A DNA stretch of 64,000 nucleotides, taken from NCBI RefSeq assembly GCF_001411555.2, contig NC_049911.1, positions 33,329,044-33,393,043 of the forward strand, in the 5' to 3' direction. Position numbers and translations under genes: made by a program. The notes beneath the pieces were generated by a model, which saw only the letters and a program-made list of their open reading frames with translations, was not told the DNA's origin and made no database searches. Every line of letters starts with the position of its first letter. Within the stretch, counting starts at the first letter, position 1. This document shows, piece by piece, positions 42,901 to 54,593 of the stretch. Origin of the DNA: Juglans regia. Lineage: Eukaryota; Streptophyta; Magnoliopsida; Fagales; Juglandaceae.

Positions 42901-43680
42901 TGGCCTCCACGTGCCACCACAGAGACGTGCGAAGCCACGGATCAATCCATTCGATGTCGGTTTTGAAAAAATAACTATTATATTATCGTTTTCTCTAATT
43001 GATGATTTTGAAAAAGAAATTACATATCTTTTTAAAAAATATCTCAAGACAACAAACTGCACTGTATTCACAACTTACTCCGCCTCTAATAGTGACTTAT
43101 TTAAAAACTATTATTTAAGATGGTACCCTCTTTATAGGACATGAGTGTAGGATCAAGAAATTGATCACAAAATCTATTTAAATTTTACACTATAATTATT
43201 GTACTGAAATATTTATTGGGAACCCACCTCCCCCCATCTTTTCCCTTTTCTAATGAAATTTGATTGCTTTTGGGGAGGGGGGAATTAGCAAAGAAACTCG
43301 GCTTAAGGAGAGGCTCAAATGACTCAATACTGTAGAGTTATGGAGACTGCAGATTTCATCAATTAAGATTGTGATTGTGACATCCACAATCAACTAAAAA
43401 TGCTAAGTAGTCAGTCGTTCAAAATTCCAAACACAATCGGTGCATTACTTTTTCGAAGGTGGATAGCGTGCAAAGCTAAACTGGGCAGTACCCATTATGC
43501 CTTGCTTTTGAAAATAACCCTTAAACCCCCCCCATGATCCCATCCATCCACCCACGACGATTACTTGGGGGCAAAAACCAGATGCCGAACTATGTACCAA
43601 ATATCAAGTCATTATCTCCGTGTGGGGACCATAAGGATTTGTATTTTGATGTAGGGGATCCTGGTCTGATAATGTTGCGC
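39940..43680. other. AT-rich intergenic region with no supported gene
   Basis: Only short frames without domain signatures occur. (AT)n runs lie at about 40787-40810 and 42401-42427. The region is consistent with degraded repeats and promoter-distal DNA between two divergent genes (CIA2-like and PEPPER-like). Confidence 0.55.
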
Positions 43681-44172
43681 TGACAAATTCGATATTAAGA
43701 GTACTGGACTATTTTGATAAGGCATATAAGAAAAAATTCAATAAGAAAATATGAAGATTTCTCGGTTCGGCAAAGAAAGGTTGGCATTTATCAGTTGTGC
43801 TAGAAAATGGTTGTGTTGACAAATTCGACGTTAAGAGTACTTGACTGTCTCAATAAGGCATATCAGCAAAAATCCGACAGGAAAATGTGAAGATTCTCGA
43901 TTCAGCGAATAAAAGTCGGCATTTTTTAGTTGGCCTAGAAAATGGAGCGATATTGTGCACAATTTCTTAATAAAAATTGAATATCTCTTTTGAAACCCAT
44001 AAGCGAGGTTTAAATAACTAATAAAAAAGGTAAATTCGACGTTAATAGTATTGGATTATCTCGAGAATACAAATTAGCACAAATCTGACAAGAAAATGTG
44101 AAGATTTTTTGGTTCGACGAGGAGATGCCAGCATTCCTAAGTTGGGTGACAAAAAAATGCGATATTGTGCAC
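43681..44172. repeat. Three diverged tandem-like repeat units
   Basis: Units start at 43681 (gacaaattcgatattaagag), 43818 (gacaaattcgacgttaagag) and 44031 (taaattcgacgttaatag). Each continues with an aatgtgaagatt-like and ggttcg/gattcag block. Units 2 and 3 also end with gcgatattgtgcac. Unit lengths are about 137, 213 and 142 bp. Origin unknown; no coding capacity. Confidence 0.7.
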
Positions 44173-44391
44173 GCGTCAGTATTTCGACTATAATCTTATC
44201 TGTGGATATCAAAATCGCTTATATAACTAGGTTTCAAAAGATATATTCAAATTTTATCAATAAATTATAATATCATAGTTTTCTTTATGTTTGCATATTC
44301 TTTAATCTCAATTCATAATTTTCATTGTTTAGCCAGTTGTCAGAACATGTAATTTTTTCATATTTTCAGCCATGACGTCATATTTCTTAGG

Positions 44392-44577
44392 GCTCGATAA
44401 GATGATATGGTTTTAGATTAGTTAAATAAAATATTGTTAGAATATTATTATTATTTTAGAATTTGAAAAAAGTTTAATTATTTATTATATTTTGTATGAA
44501 ATTTTGAAAAAATTGTAATAATGTGATAAGATGAAATGAGATGAATTGAAAGTATTTCTATATCTAAATAGAGCCTT
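44392..44577. mobile_element. AT-rich MITE copy
   Basis: It starts ggctcgataagatgatatgg and ends agtatttctatatctaaata gagcc (spaced here). The interior (attattattattttagaatttg, tgataagatgaaatgagatg) matches the core of the 45.9-kb and 36.1-kb copies. Ends are imperfect inverted repeats. Confidence 0.55.
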
Positions 44578-45747
44578 ATTCTTCCTTTATGTCATATTTC
44601 CTATAAAATTTTCAAACTCTTCATTTTATGTTATTTTAAGTGATACAGACACAACATGTAAACTCTCACCCAATTAATACTAGAGTTTATATTGTTTATA
44701 TATAATATTTAATGCCGTGCTCCGACTTAATAATATAATTTTTATATTTAATGACGTAAGATCCACAAACAATATATATTTCTTGGGTGGGGCTACTCTG
44801 CTGCCCCATCTTTACTGCTGGGCGTACTGCCTAGTCATATTTTTTTTTATATTTTTTTAATACATTTAAATATTTTTAAAAAATAAAAAAATATCAATAT
44901 ACTTAAAATCACTAAATAAAAAAAAAATCAAGCAGTCACTTTGAACTGTCAAAGTGGGAGACATAATAGTATTTTCCATATTTCTTTCCTAATTTACAAA
45001 TCAAATGCGTCAAGCCCACATCCATTGTGAATTTGTGACTATCTATGAGCATGCTGGACATGCATGTCGGGTCGGGTTATTATTATTATTTTTTGTTTTG
45101 TGGCCCATGTCTTTAACTCCGAAACTCCCGCTTTATACAGAGTTTGTGAATAGCGTTTTCCGGCCCACTTCAGACTATTACTCGTACTATTTGTGCTCGG
45201 AGAAAAAGTTGAAATCCAAAATACCACTGGACTTGGGTTGTTAGTACCGGCGGCCTATAATAAAATGAGGTTTTATTAAAAAATTTAAATAAATTTTCTC
45301 AATTTTATATCTAATACAATTTAAAACGGAGTCTCTTTGTAAATTTTGTGCATCGATTTAGCAAAATCTCCAAAAAAAATAAAAAAAATAAAATAAAATA
45401 AAATTTTAAATTATTCATTATATTGAATATAAAATTTAGTATCACGGTTTTTACACACATGAGAAAATATTTAAAATGAGTCTTTATTTAAATTTGTATT
45501 TAAAACAATGATTTTTTGTTTTTTTCTAAAAAAATAAAAAAAAAAACGTTGCATTTTGTTTTTAGGGGTCTTGTATAGAGTGGGACCTTAGGCAATAGCC
45601 TAACCGCCTAACAACACTCGTGTTGGATTAGTTATCTCTAAGTTACAATCTGGCTAATACGTGACTTTTTTACTTTTAATTAATGACTCAAAATTTAAAT
45701 ATATTTTTTAATATATATATTTTTATTGAGCATTGGCATTGGGCTAA

Positions 45748-45914
45748 GGTTGTATTTGGGTGGTGAGGTGATATCATATATTCTGTAATAGTAGTGAAAA
45801 ATTAATGATAAAATATTAAATTGTAGTGAATAGTATTAAAAAGTAATGAAAAATATGTAAAAATTTGATGATAAATAATGAATAGTATTAGAGTGTTATC
45901 ACCCAAACAGAATC
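45748..45914. mobile_element. Tourist-like MITE (167 bp) with TAA duplication
   Basis: The left end GGTTGTATTTGGGTGGTGA pairs with the reverse complement of the right end (GATTCTGTTTGGGTGATAA). TAA flanks it at 45745-45747 and 45915-45917. Confidence 0.75.
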
Positions 45915-45917
45915 TAA

Positions 45918-46122
45918 AGTATCGTTTGGATAATATGTTGAGATAAGATGAGTTATGATGAAAGTTGAATAAAATATTATTTTTTAATATTATTATTATT
46001 TTAAGATTTAAAAAAATTAAATTATCTATTATATTTTATACAAAAATTTAAAAAATTATAATAATAAAATAAAATAAAATAAAATGAAACAATTTTAACA
46101 TCCAAACTGTCCAAAGTGACCT
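45918..46122. mobile_element. AT-rich MITE next to the Tourist-like copy
   Basis: The left part atcgtttggataatatgttg pairs with the reverse complement of the right end (ggacagtttggatgttaaaa). The core (attattattattttaagatt) is shared with 44392-44577. It begins immediately after the TAA of the preceding MITE. Confidence 0.6.
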
Positions 46123-46674
46123 TAGTCTTGAGCCGCCTTGGTTGTTATGAATGGATTAATTAATTCATAAATAAATAACTACGCTTCATGCGTTAACTTT
46201 CTCAATAGCAATATGGACAAGAACAGTGATCTGATTTGAACTTAGAAATAATTGTTTCAATAGATTATTAAATCGATACAAAAAATTGAAGTAAATTATT
46301 TGAATTCTCTCTCACACGGCGCATCAAAAGATCTTACGACTCTACGTACTGAAAATCCATCGCTGGATCTTATCTTATTTTTTAAATTATAAAATATAAT
46401 AAATAATTTGATATATTTAAAATTTTAAATAAAAATAATATTAAAAAATAATATTTTATACGTTTCTTAACAAAATATCCAATGTAATTCGATCTGAATC
46501 GGCCGGTGATAAACATTTTCTTCGATTGACCAAAACCCAACAGCCCAAAAAAAACCCCCTCTCGCCTGTTTACTAATAAAAAAGAAGTCATCCTCGCTCT
46601 TTCCTGCGAAACCTAAAACCAAGCCCAGATTACAGCTCTCTCCCTCTCCGTCTCCCTCCGTCTCCCGCTTTCCT

Positions 46675-49600
46675 ATGGCGACTACCGAACCCACTGAGAA
46701 CGGAACGACCAACGCCCTGGAGTCCGACACTCAAACACTTCCATCCGAAGGCACTACCACCTCTTCCACGCCAACCGACCCCCCTCCCACTACAACCGCT
46801 GCTACCACCGAGACACCAGCCACAGCGCCAACTGAGTCCGAACCTTCCGCTCAGAACCCAGAATCCGAGTCAGCTCCCGCTTCCGACCCTCCGGCTATAG
46901 TCACTACCACTGCCACCCCACCCGACAAGAGGTGGCCGGGATGGCCGGGGCACTGCGTGTTCCGGATCATCGTGCCGGTCCTCAAGGTCGGTAGCATCAT
47001 CGGCCGCAGAGGAGATCTCATCAAGAAGATGTGCGAGGAGACCCGTGCCCGCATTCGAGTCCTCGACGGCGCCGTAGGCACCCCCGATCGAGTTGTGAGC
47101 TCCAATTCATCCTCTCTCTAGGGTTTTTGCTAATGCCTCGTTTGCTTGCTGATAGTAAAAGCAGAAAATATTAAATTTTTAGGTGTTTAAGCAGGAATAG
47201 AGATAGTAGAGAGCTCTTTTGCTCGAGTCTAATAACTAACTGGTATTTGATCATCGTCTTCAATTGAGCTCTGTTTTGTTGCCAAGGAAATGCTTGAAGG
47301 TTATTGCTTATGATAATTGACTCTCAAATATCTCGAGTCGTGGGAAGCTACAAAATTGAAGTGTTAATTTCATTGCGCACAGCCTCCTTAGTTGGGCCAC
47401 AACCAATATTTATTGGATGCATTCCCATACCGATCATCCCATCTCACATCTTCATCCAGCATCTTTCTTTTAAACACCCTGACTTTGTAATTTCTTGTAT
47501 TATATTTCTATTACCTTGATCATTGGCGGAAAAAAGTTTATAAGGATTAAGTTGTTGATTGAAGATGTGTGCTTCAAGTGCAACCTAGACCATGACTATT
47601 GTAACTCGATGGAGCTGGACTTAGATTCTCTAGTTGCTAGGCTCTAAGCATGGTTTTGTTTAATACAATAAATTCTTAGCAATTTTGTATGTATTATTTG
47701 AAAACGTGTATGCAAGGTGAACAAAGCTTATCGATGTCTTGCTCCTCTAAATGATGTTTCTGAGCGCACGCACAAGAAAATTTACATTTCTTCAATTAGA
47801 TATGGAATGCAGAAATGCAGATATCCAATTGTACCTTTATTTTTTACAACTATCTTGCTTTGATCGTACTTAGGTGCTGATATCCGGAAAGGAAGAACCA
47901 GAGGCACCTTTTTCCCCTGCAATGGATGCTGTGATACGAGTTTTCAAACGTGTCTCTGGATTATCTGAGACTGAGGGTGATGCCAAAGCATCTGGAGCTG
48001 CTGGTGTTGCATTTTCTTCAATCCGGTTATTGGTTGCATCGACACAAGCCATTAATTTAATTGGAAAACAAGGCTCGTTAATCAAAGCTATACAGGAGAG
48101 TACTAGTGCTTCTGTCAGAGTATTGTCAGGAGGTATGCATTTGATGCTCCTTGTGTTTTTCCATGATGAAAGGTTTTTTTTTAGTGGATTGCTGGTTCTT
48201 TCTTGAAGTAGTGGATTGCTGGATGTTGGTTATAATTGGTACAAACATGAGGTCTGGTGATCAGGAAAACCCTTTGATTTAGATTTAGGAGCTTAATATG
48301 ATCCATATGGGGTTGGCTAAGGGATTATATTTGCTGGTTTCTAATTAAAGAGGTTAAATAAAAATAATTGATGGCTGGGTTGGTAATAAAGCTAGAAAAA
48401 TTAGGATCAAGGGTGCTTTTCTTGTCTGTTAACAATAGCCGTGAGCAATACTCAAGACATTTTTAGTCTGGAGAAGTAAATTTCATATACTCAGTACCAG
48501 AATGTTCTAGATGTAGAATTACCAGATTTTTTTTTTCCTCTCAATGGGCTTTCTGAAGGTTTGGGTTATGTCTTGATTTGTTCTCTCAAATATAGTCGTC
48601 TATGAAATCTGAGTAAGAGATACATATAGAACATGATACAGACCCATCAACATGTCAATTTTGAACATTTGAGATACAGTACAGCAAGAATACGATGCTT
48701 AGTTAATGGATATAAGAAATACTTCTGAACATATATTATGCTAGTTTTAGGTTAAAAGATAAACAAGAAGTACCAGACATCCAAAGGAAGATATTTTTGT
48801 AATGAAGTGTTAGATGGAGGAAATGACCCTCAAGGGAGTGACTACAGACTATGCTTCTCACTGGAGTCTTAGATCATCATGAGATGCGATGCTGAATCCC
48901 CCCTTCAGAGTATGTTCCCTCCCTTGGGTGCAAAAGATGTTGCATCTTTAGATTTTTAAATCTCCTTGTTACCTGCAAAATTTGACACCCGTACAGAATG
49001 GTTGGATAGAGACCTGTCTCCAGAGTAGAGGAAAGTAGCCTTTTTGTAGTTCAAAAGGGATCAAACTATTTCTGTGCAATTATGAGTGGTGACCTATAAG
49101 AAGTGTCTGTCTGTGTTATGCCAGAAAATTAACATTAACCATACTTGAATGATCTTTCTATCTTCCCTGATATTCCAAGAATCCAGGAGTTCTACATCTT
49201 CCATTGACTTGCCTAGAGTTTATGATTGGATTCTGTTAATGTCTGTAAACTATTTTCCTTTCCTTTTTTTTCTTGATTTTTTTATATTTTAATTCTTCAT
49301 ATCTGTAATTATTGTTTCATCTCTAAACAAGGAACATTATACCAAATTTTTTTTGTGCTGGCAGATGAGGTGCCGCTCTATGTTGCTGCAGATGAGAGGA
49401 TTGTGGAATTGCAGGGAGAAACTTTAAAGGTTCTCAAAGCTCTAGAAGCAGTAGTGGGTCACCTGAGGAAGTTTTTGGTTGATCAAAGTGTTCTTCCTCT
49501 TTTTGAAAAGAGTGTAAGCTTGGTTCCTGTTGTGATTTATGGTTCTTTTCACTTTATGTTGTAATTACATTGCAATGTTCATTTTCAGTATGCTGCACCT

Positions 49601-51058
49601 GTTTCACAAGACCGCATAGCAGATGTCTGGTCTGACAAGTCATCACTGCATACTGCTTCTCAAAACTCAATTGCCACTGAATATCCTCTCTCAGTCTCCG
49701 CAAAGAGGGATTCTCTATTCCTTGACCGTGAAACTCATTTAGAGTCTCAACTTCTGCCTTCAGGAATGTCACTCTATGGACAAGATCCTGTACTTTCTGG
49801 AATACGTTCTTCAGGACTTGCTCGTGCTGGTGCTCCTATTGTTACTCAGGTTGATATTTTGATTACCCTTAATATCATTGAGTTCAAATTTCCTTCATGA
49901 TAAGTCATCCTCTTTATGTCCAAACAGCAGCTTTTTTGTGGGGCTTTAGGTTAAAAGAAGCCAACTGTTTCTGTGTAATCTATGCTTCCCTTAAATCTCC
50001 CCTGTATCTCACCTGGGAGATTTCACAATCGGTTTGGCTAGCCCCTAACTTCATTTTCAGTTGGCACCAGTAAGCATTGAGTCTATGGACTTGCACCTTA
50101 AGGCTCAAGCCTCATAGACTGGGTCATAAGCCTGAACGATTTGCTGATTCATGTGGTAGCAAAATTTTGCTGTTACTTGAAAGGGACAAAACTCTCAAAC
50201 CAATAAGATTGCATCGGGCCTTATGTAATGCACATTACATTTTCTCTCTTATATATGGCCATTATGAATGCTGAGAATAAAATGTGGATAAATATGGCCA
50301 TTCTTTCCATAGTTTGTAGATTGCTTTGGTCGTGCACTCATTCTACTTTGTGGTTACTAATTCTGATGACATAATTTTGTTTATTGCTTCCTCTAATCAG
50401 ATTACACAAACAATGCAAATCCCACTGTCGTATGCTGAGGCTATTCTTGGACCTAAAGGGTCTAATATTGCTCTCATTCGTCGTAGTAGCGGTGCCATCT
50501 TGACTGTGCAAGAGAGCAGGGGTCGACCTGATGAGATCACTGTGGAAATTAAAGGCACCTCATCACAGGTTCAGACAGCTCAACATATGATTCAGGTGGG
50601 AACCTATAGACTTCATTTTTTTTTTATTTTTTGTAAGTAACCTCTAGATTTATTTTGAAGTTCAAAAAACAATTCATTGTTGCTTTGTCACAGAATGATT
50701 AAAGATACTTAAGCTTGATGTAGTAAAAGACTTGGTTTAAGATTTGGGTTCTCACTTTTAAGAGTGGTAGAGCGTTGGCATTGAGGACATGGTTCTTCTG
50801 TATAGACAAATGAATGTAGAGAGAGGCAGTTACTTGATGCTATTTTAATATTTGCAGGAAGCAATAAATACTCATAATGAACCAGTTACAAGCAGCTATG
50901 GTGGGATAGATGCTGTTTCGAGGTATTCCTCTTACTCAGGCGCTACATCTTATCCCTCGTCTACGTCAACTTATCCCTCATCGACATTCTCTTCGCAATC
51001 GTATGGTGGGTATGGATCTTCCAGTTTAGGAGGAGGCTACAGTACTTTCAGGCTTTGA
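46675..51058 (+). CDS. PEP: PEPPER-like triple-KH RNA-binding protein
   Basis: Six exons join in phase: 46675-47094, 47874-48132, 49365-49513, 49589-49849, 50401-50595 and 50858-51058, giving 494 residues. Residues 1-80 are Thr/Pro/Ser-rich and disordered. [18 protein letters not shown] opens KH1 (from about 93, GXXG as GRRG). KH2 lies at about 187-226 plus exon 3 (GKQG at 204-207). KH3 starts at about 364 ([21 protein letters not shown] at 380-383). The tail (429-494) is Ser/Tyr/Gly-rich. The arrangement and many motifs match Arabidopsis PEPPER, a nuclear regulator of pistil development and FLC. Introns look ordinary; intron 2 is 1.23 kb. Confidence 0.93.
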
Positions 51059-51978
51059 GGAGGAAAGGTTTTGTGAAGGGGGGGGGGGGGTAAGTGATGA
51101 AAGACTGGTGACTAATTTTTACGGGTGGACCAATATCTTTCCTATTATGTTTAGAGAAGGGCTTCATTCTGAATGAAGCATGTGTAATTGTCACTAAAAA
51201 AAAAAAAATGGTTTATGCGTTTATTCTGTAATCCAGTGAGCTGTGATTTGCTATTAATTTTCTGGTGGCCAAACTTGGAAAGAGGGACGGTAAATGTAAT
51301 GAGATGGTGGTAATTTTCTTCAAGGTCTAACTGAATTTTCTCATTCTCTTTTTACTCTGTTTGTTTTGTTTTCAAGAGTGACCCAAGCAGCCCGTATCAT
51401 TATCATAGATATGCTATTGTAAGCACACGCACCTCAAAAGGGCAAGGCACAATAACATGACTTAAAAATAAGCATATTCCCACCCTTAATTTTTCCTGGT
51501 TTGGTATAACCAAAATCAACGGGAACTGTACTCGTTGGATGAACACTTTTTGTCTCTCATCCAGAGGCTCCGGTGTACAGTTAGTTCCAAAAGTATGACA
51601 GTTTGGTTTTGGGAAGTAATGAAAGTTCTTGTGTATGAGTAACGCGATGCGATCAAGTAATGATAATGTGCATTATAAATACAATAAAAATCATATGATT
51701 TATGGACTATATTTTTATTACGTCATAATTCTTTTATTTTAAATCTTTTTCTCTCAAATATAAACAACTAACCACTTACGTCAAAACCACGTCGTATAGA
51801 CCACAAACTTCTTAAGGTTAAAAAAATAAGCATTTCCTTTATTTTTTTTCGTAGAAATAGAAAATAGAAAGAAACAGCGACGAGATCGAGAGAGAGAGAG
51901 GGGGGGGGGGGGCCGTGCGAGCCGTTATCTACAAGTCTGTCGTTCGAAACCACCCATACAAATAACGCAGCTAAGTTG

Positions 51979-52008
<30 letters not shown>
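51059..52008 (+). other. PEPPER-like 3' UTR and MIF-like promoter/5' UTR
   Basis: Downstream of the stop, a G run (51078-51090) falls in the probable 3' UTR. Before the MIF-like ATG lie a GA repeat (51888-51899), a G run (51900-51912) and a second GA repeat (51981-52008) that ends directly at the ATG. No gene is seen between. Confidence 0.6.
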
Positions 52009-52013
<5 letters not shown>

Positions 52014-53750
52014 GACCTTGAATCTGTTCACAAACCTGCCAGTGGATGCAGTGGTGGCCTCTGACATCCTCAAGGACGCCACCAAAGCTGTTGCCAAGAT
52101 CATTGGCAAACCCGAGTCTGTTAAGTCTCATCTCTATCTATTTTTATAAGCTTTCTGCTTTCGTATTCATGGTTGGATTGTGTTCGTTTTTCTTTAGTTG
52201 TAGCATTGGTCACAAGCTGTTCGACAAAATTACTAATAGAATGCCAAGGCCATGTTTCTTCTGTTTTTGTACTAGTTACCTTGTTGAGCTATACTTGGAA
52301 GACTTCTGACAAAATTTGTCGCTTTATCTATTCTTCTTCTTTTGTCGTGATTTTTCGAGTATTTAGTTGGTTAGAACTAATATCTGTCTGTTTAGTTCTC
52401 TTTATTTCTTTCTTTCTTTCTTTCTTTCTTTTGTAGCATGTATACGTGCTTTTTATGATTTCCCCCTCTATTTTTCAGTATGTGATGATTTTGCTGAACG
52501 GGGGAGTGCCTATCGCATTTGCGGGCACTGAAGAGCCAGCCGCATATGGAGAACTGATATCCATTGGGGGTCTTGGACCGAGTGTGAATGGAAAATTGAG
52601 TTCAACAATTGCAGAGATTCTCCAGACTAAGCTATCTATAGACAGCTCCCGCTTCTATATCAAATTTTATGATGTTCAGGTAGCTTTTCTTTTTTGACTC
52701 ATTCCATATTAGTTGTTGTTTGGACTTTATTTGTTTCTACTCTGTCGTAGAATTGCAGCTAGTATTATACCTGTATTACTGTTTTCATGGGAGAATATGC
52801 TTTCACCGGGCATAATTGGCAGAACATTACTGGCATTTTTGTTTGAATGGTCGAGAGAACCGTGGGGAATCAAAATTTTAAATGTCAGCAGAGATGCACA
52901 TTCTTCCAAGGATCTGGCTAGTTTTCTGTTGAATGCAATGAAGGGTACTAGGAAACCCACTTTTTGGCCGAAGTATTCTCCTACTTATACCTGGGGGTTC
53001 AGAGTCTTAAAATTATACTCTTTAGTTAGTTTATCTTTGAATCCTCTCCCCAAGGTCATGAATTTGAGGGTACTTAGAGAAAACATGCGAGTCGAGCATT
53101 TTTCAAGTTGAAGTTAGAGCAGATTCAGATTCCGACGAGTGGTTTAGGTCCAAATCCTTTAATTAAATTCTTGTCCCCAAACCCTCTAGTTACATTTTAC
53201 CTATAGGGAGTTGCATCTTTAGCCTGGTACGCAGCTGTATGCAGTAATAAATAGGTTCATTTGCCCATGCAATGAGTTTGTATTGGAAACTATATGCTGC
53301 TGAAAAACTAGCATGGCACCAGTCATTGTATGCCGGAATAGAACAACCTCTTTCAGCTATATCGTAACAAACCAAGGAAAGTCTAAATATTTGTACTTTA
53401 CTCCAAAAGAATTATTCACTACATTTCTAAGTGATTAAATCTGATACCATTTGAAATGGCCCAAGTAAAAACCCAAATCTCACCCAGGTTTATACTCCAA
53501 ACATATTAGTCATATCATAATTGAAATTTTGTATAATTATTAGAAATGGCATAAAATTCTCTCCTAGGCAACTTGGGATCTTGTTCGATACCATTCTATG
53601 GGTTGGAGTATTACATATATTCTTTATGGTATAATTATCAAAAGTTAATGCATTTGTAGTCCTATATCGATTGTTTACCAATTAGTTTATTTGTTCTTAC
53701 TTTTGATGGTCCAGCGATCCTTCTTTGGGTTCAACAGCTCAACTTTTTGA
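52009..53750 (+). CDS. MDL2: MIF/D-dopachrome tautomerase-like protein (MDL type)
   Basis: Three exons join in phase: 52009-52119, 52479-52679 and 53715-53750, giving 115 residues, the usual size of the family. The start is MPTLNLFTN; the Pro after Met is the catalytic N-terminal proline in MIF proteins, and Lys34 (KPESYVMILL) is at the conserved active-site lysine position. The core has EEPAAYGELISIGGLG and SSRFYIKFYDVQ. The end is GFNSSTF, so the peroxisomal SKL-type signal of the MDL3 group is absent and a cytosolic/nuclear form is inferred. A (GA)n repeat abuts the ATG. The final exon encodes only 11 residues after a 1.03-kb intron. Confidence 0.92.
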
Positions 53751-53875
53751 GCAGCATTCCGGTTCGGTAATGGATCCATGGAAATCACAAGGCAGGGCAG
53801 AAGCTTGTGATGGATCATTCTTCTCAGCTGTAACTTTCTTTAGAGCAGAAAGACCAATGTATTTGATTATAATGA

Positions 53876-53881
53876 AATAAA
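53876..53881 (+). terminator. AATAAA polyadenylation signal of the MIF-like gene
   Basis: AATAAA in aatgaaataaatac lies 126 bp after the stop codon, at an ordinary distance for a plant 3' UTR. Confidence 0.55.
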
Positions 53882-54140
53882 TACAAATATCTTTTTTATT
53901 TTAAGTTTGAAAATGATTTCCTGACTTCCTCTTTGGGGTTCTTGTGAAGTCTAGCCTTCTTACCTCCACTAGCTAGCACCTATCCAAGCCCCATGTATGA
54001 TGCAAGTAAATTGCTACAGTCAAGTAAAATGACTTGATTTTGTGTATAAAATCGTGCCGTTGCAAGTCATCCATAATTTTACGAGCCGCATGCATCCAAT
54101 TTCTCACTTAAGGGGGTAAAAAGGACGCTCCATTGGAGAG

Positions 54141-54172
<32 letters not shown>

Positions 54173-54593
54173 ACCATGGATCCCAATGGATGGCCTACAA
54201 AGAATAGGAAAGTCAGCTACGAGGACCTTGCAAGTGAACAAGAACCTTATGCGAGATGGTAGAATGACACTTTTCCCCCCATAAACGTAAAAATAGCATG
54301 ACGTTTCTACCAAATTGATCTAAACCCAGGTACCATGCAAAGTGTCAAAAACCCACGGTCCCCTCTTCAAACTACAGGGTCCCGCTAGAAAAATCTTCTC
54401 AAACTAGCGCGGAAAGAAACTAGATACAGTTCTCAAGAAAAAAATGATTATAAAACAAGGTACAGTAGATACATATAATGGGGGAATTCACTTATCAAAA
54501 AAAAAAAAATATAACGGGAGAATTATTCTGTCTTGCAGTGTCTGCTATTAGAGGTACAATGATAAATTGCAGGGGGCAAAAATCATCCCCGAG
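53882..54593. other. Intergenic spacer between convergent MIF-like and PRCC genes
   Basis: A (GA)n microsatellite lies at about 54136-54172. No coding exon is supported. The two genes end about 840 bp apart, tail to tail. Confidence 0.55.

Larger units (their letters stand above)
44820..46674. other. Intergenic AT-rich DNA upstream of the PEPPER-like gene
   Basis: Contains the two MITEs at 45748-45914 and 45918-46122 and a fragment of the same family at about 46370-46465. The 5' UTR of the PEPPER-like gene, rich in CT (tctctccctctccgtctccc), precedes the ATG at 46675. No other gene seen. Confidence 0.5.

Noticed and set aside
42811..43144. Overlapping frames on both strands in the 42.8-43.1 kb region
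   Set aside because: No recognisable motif, no splice context, and codon use looks random.
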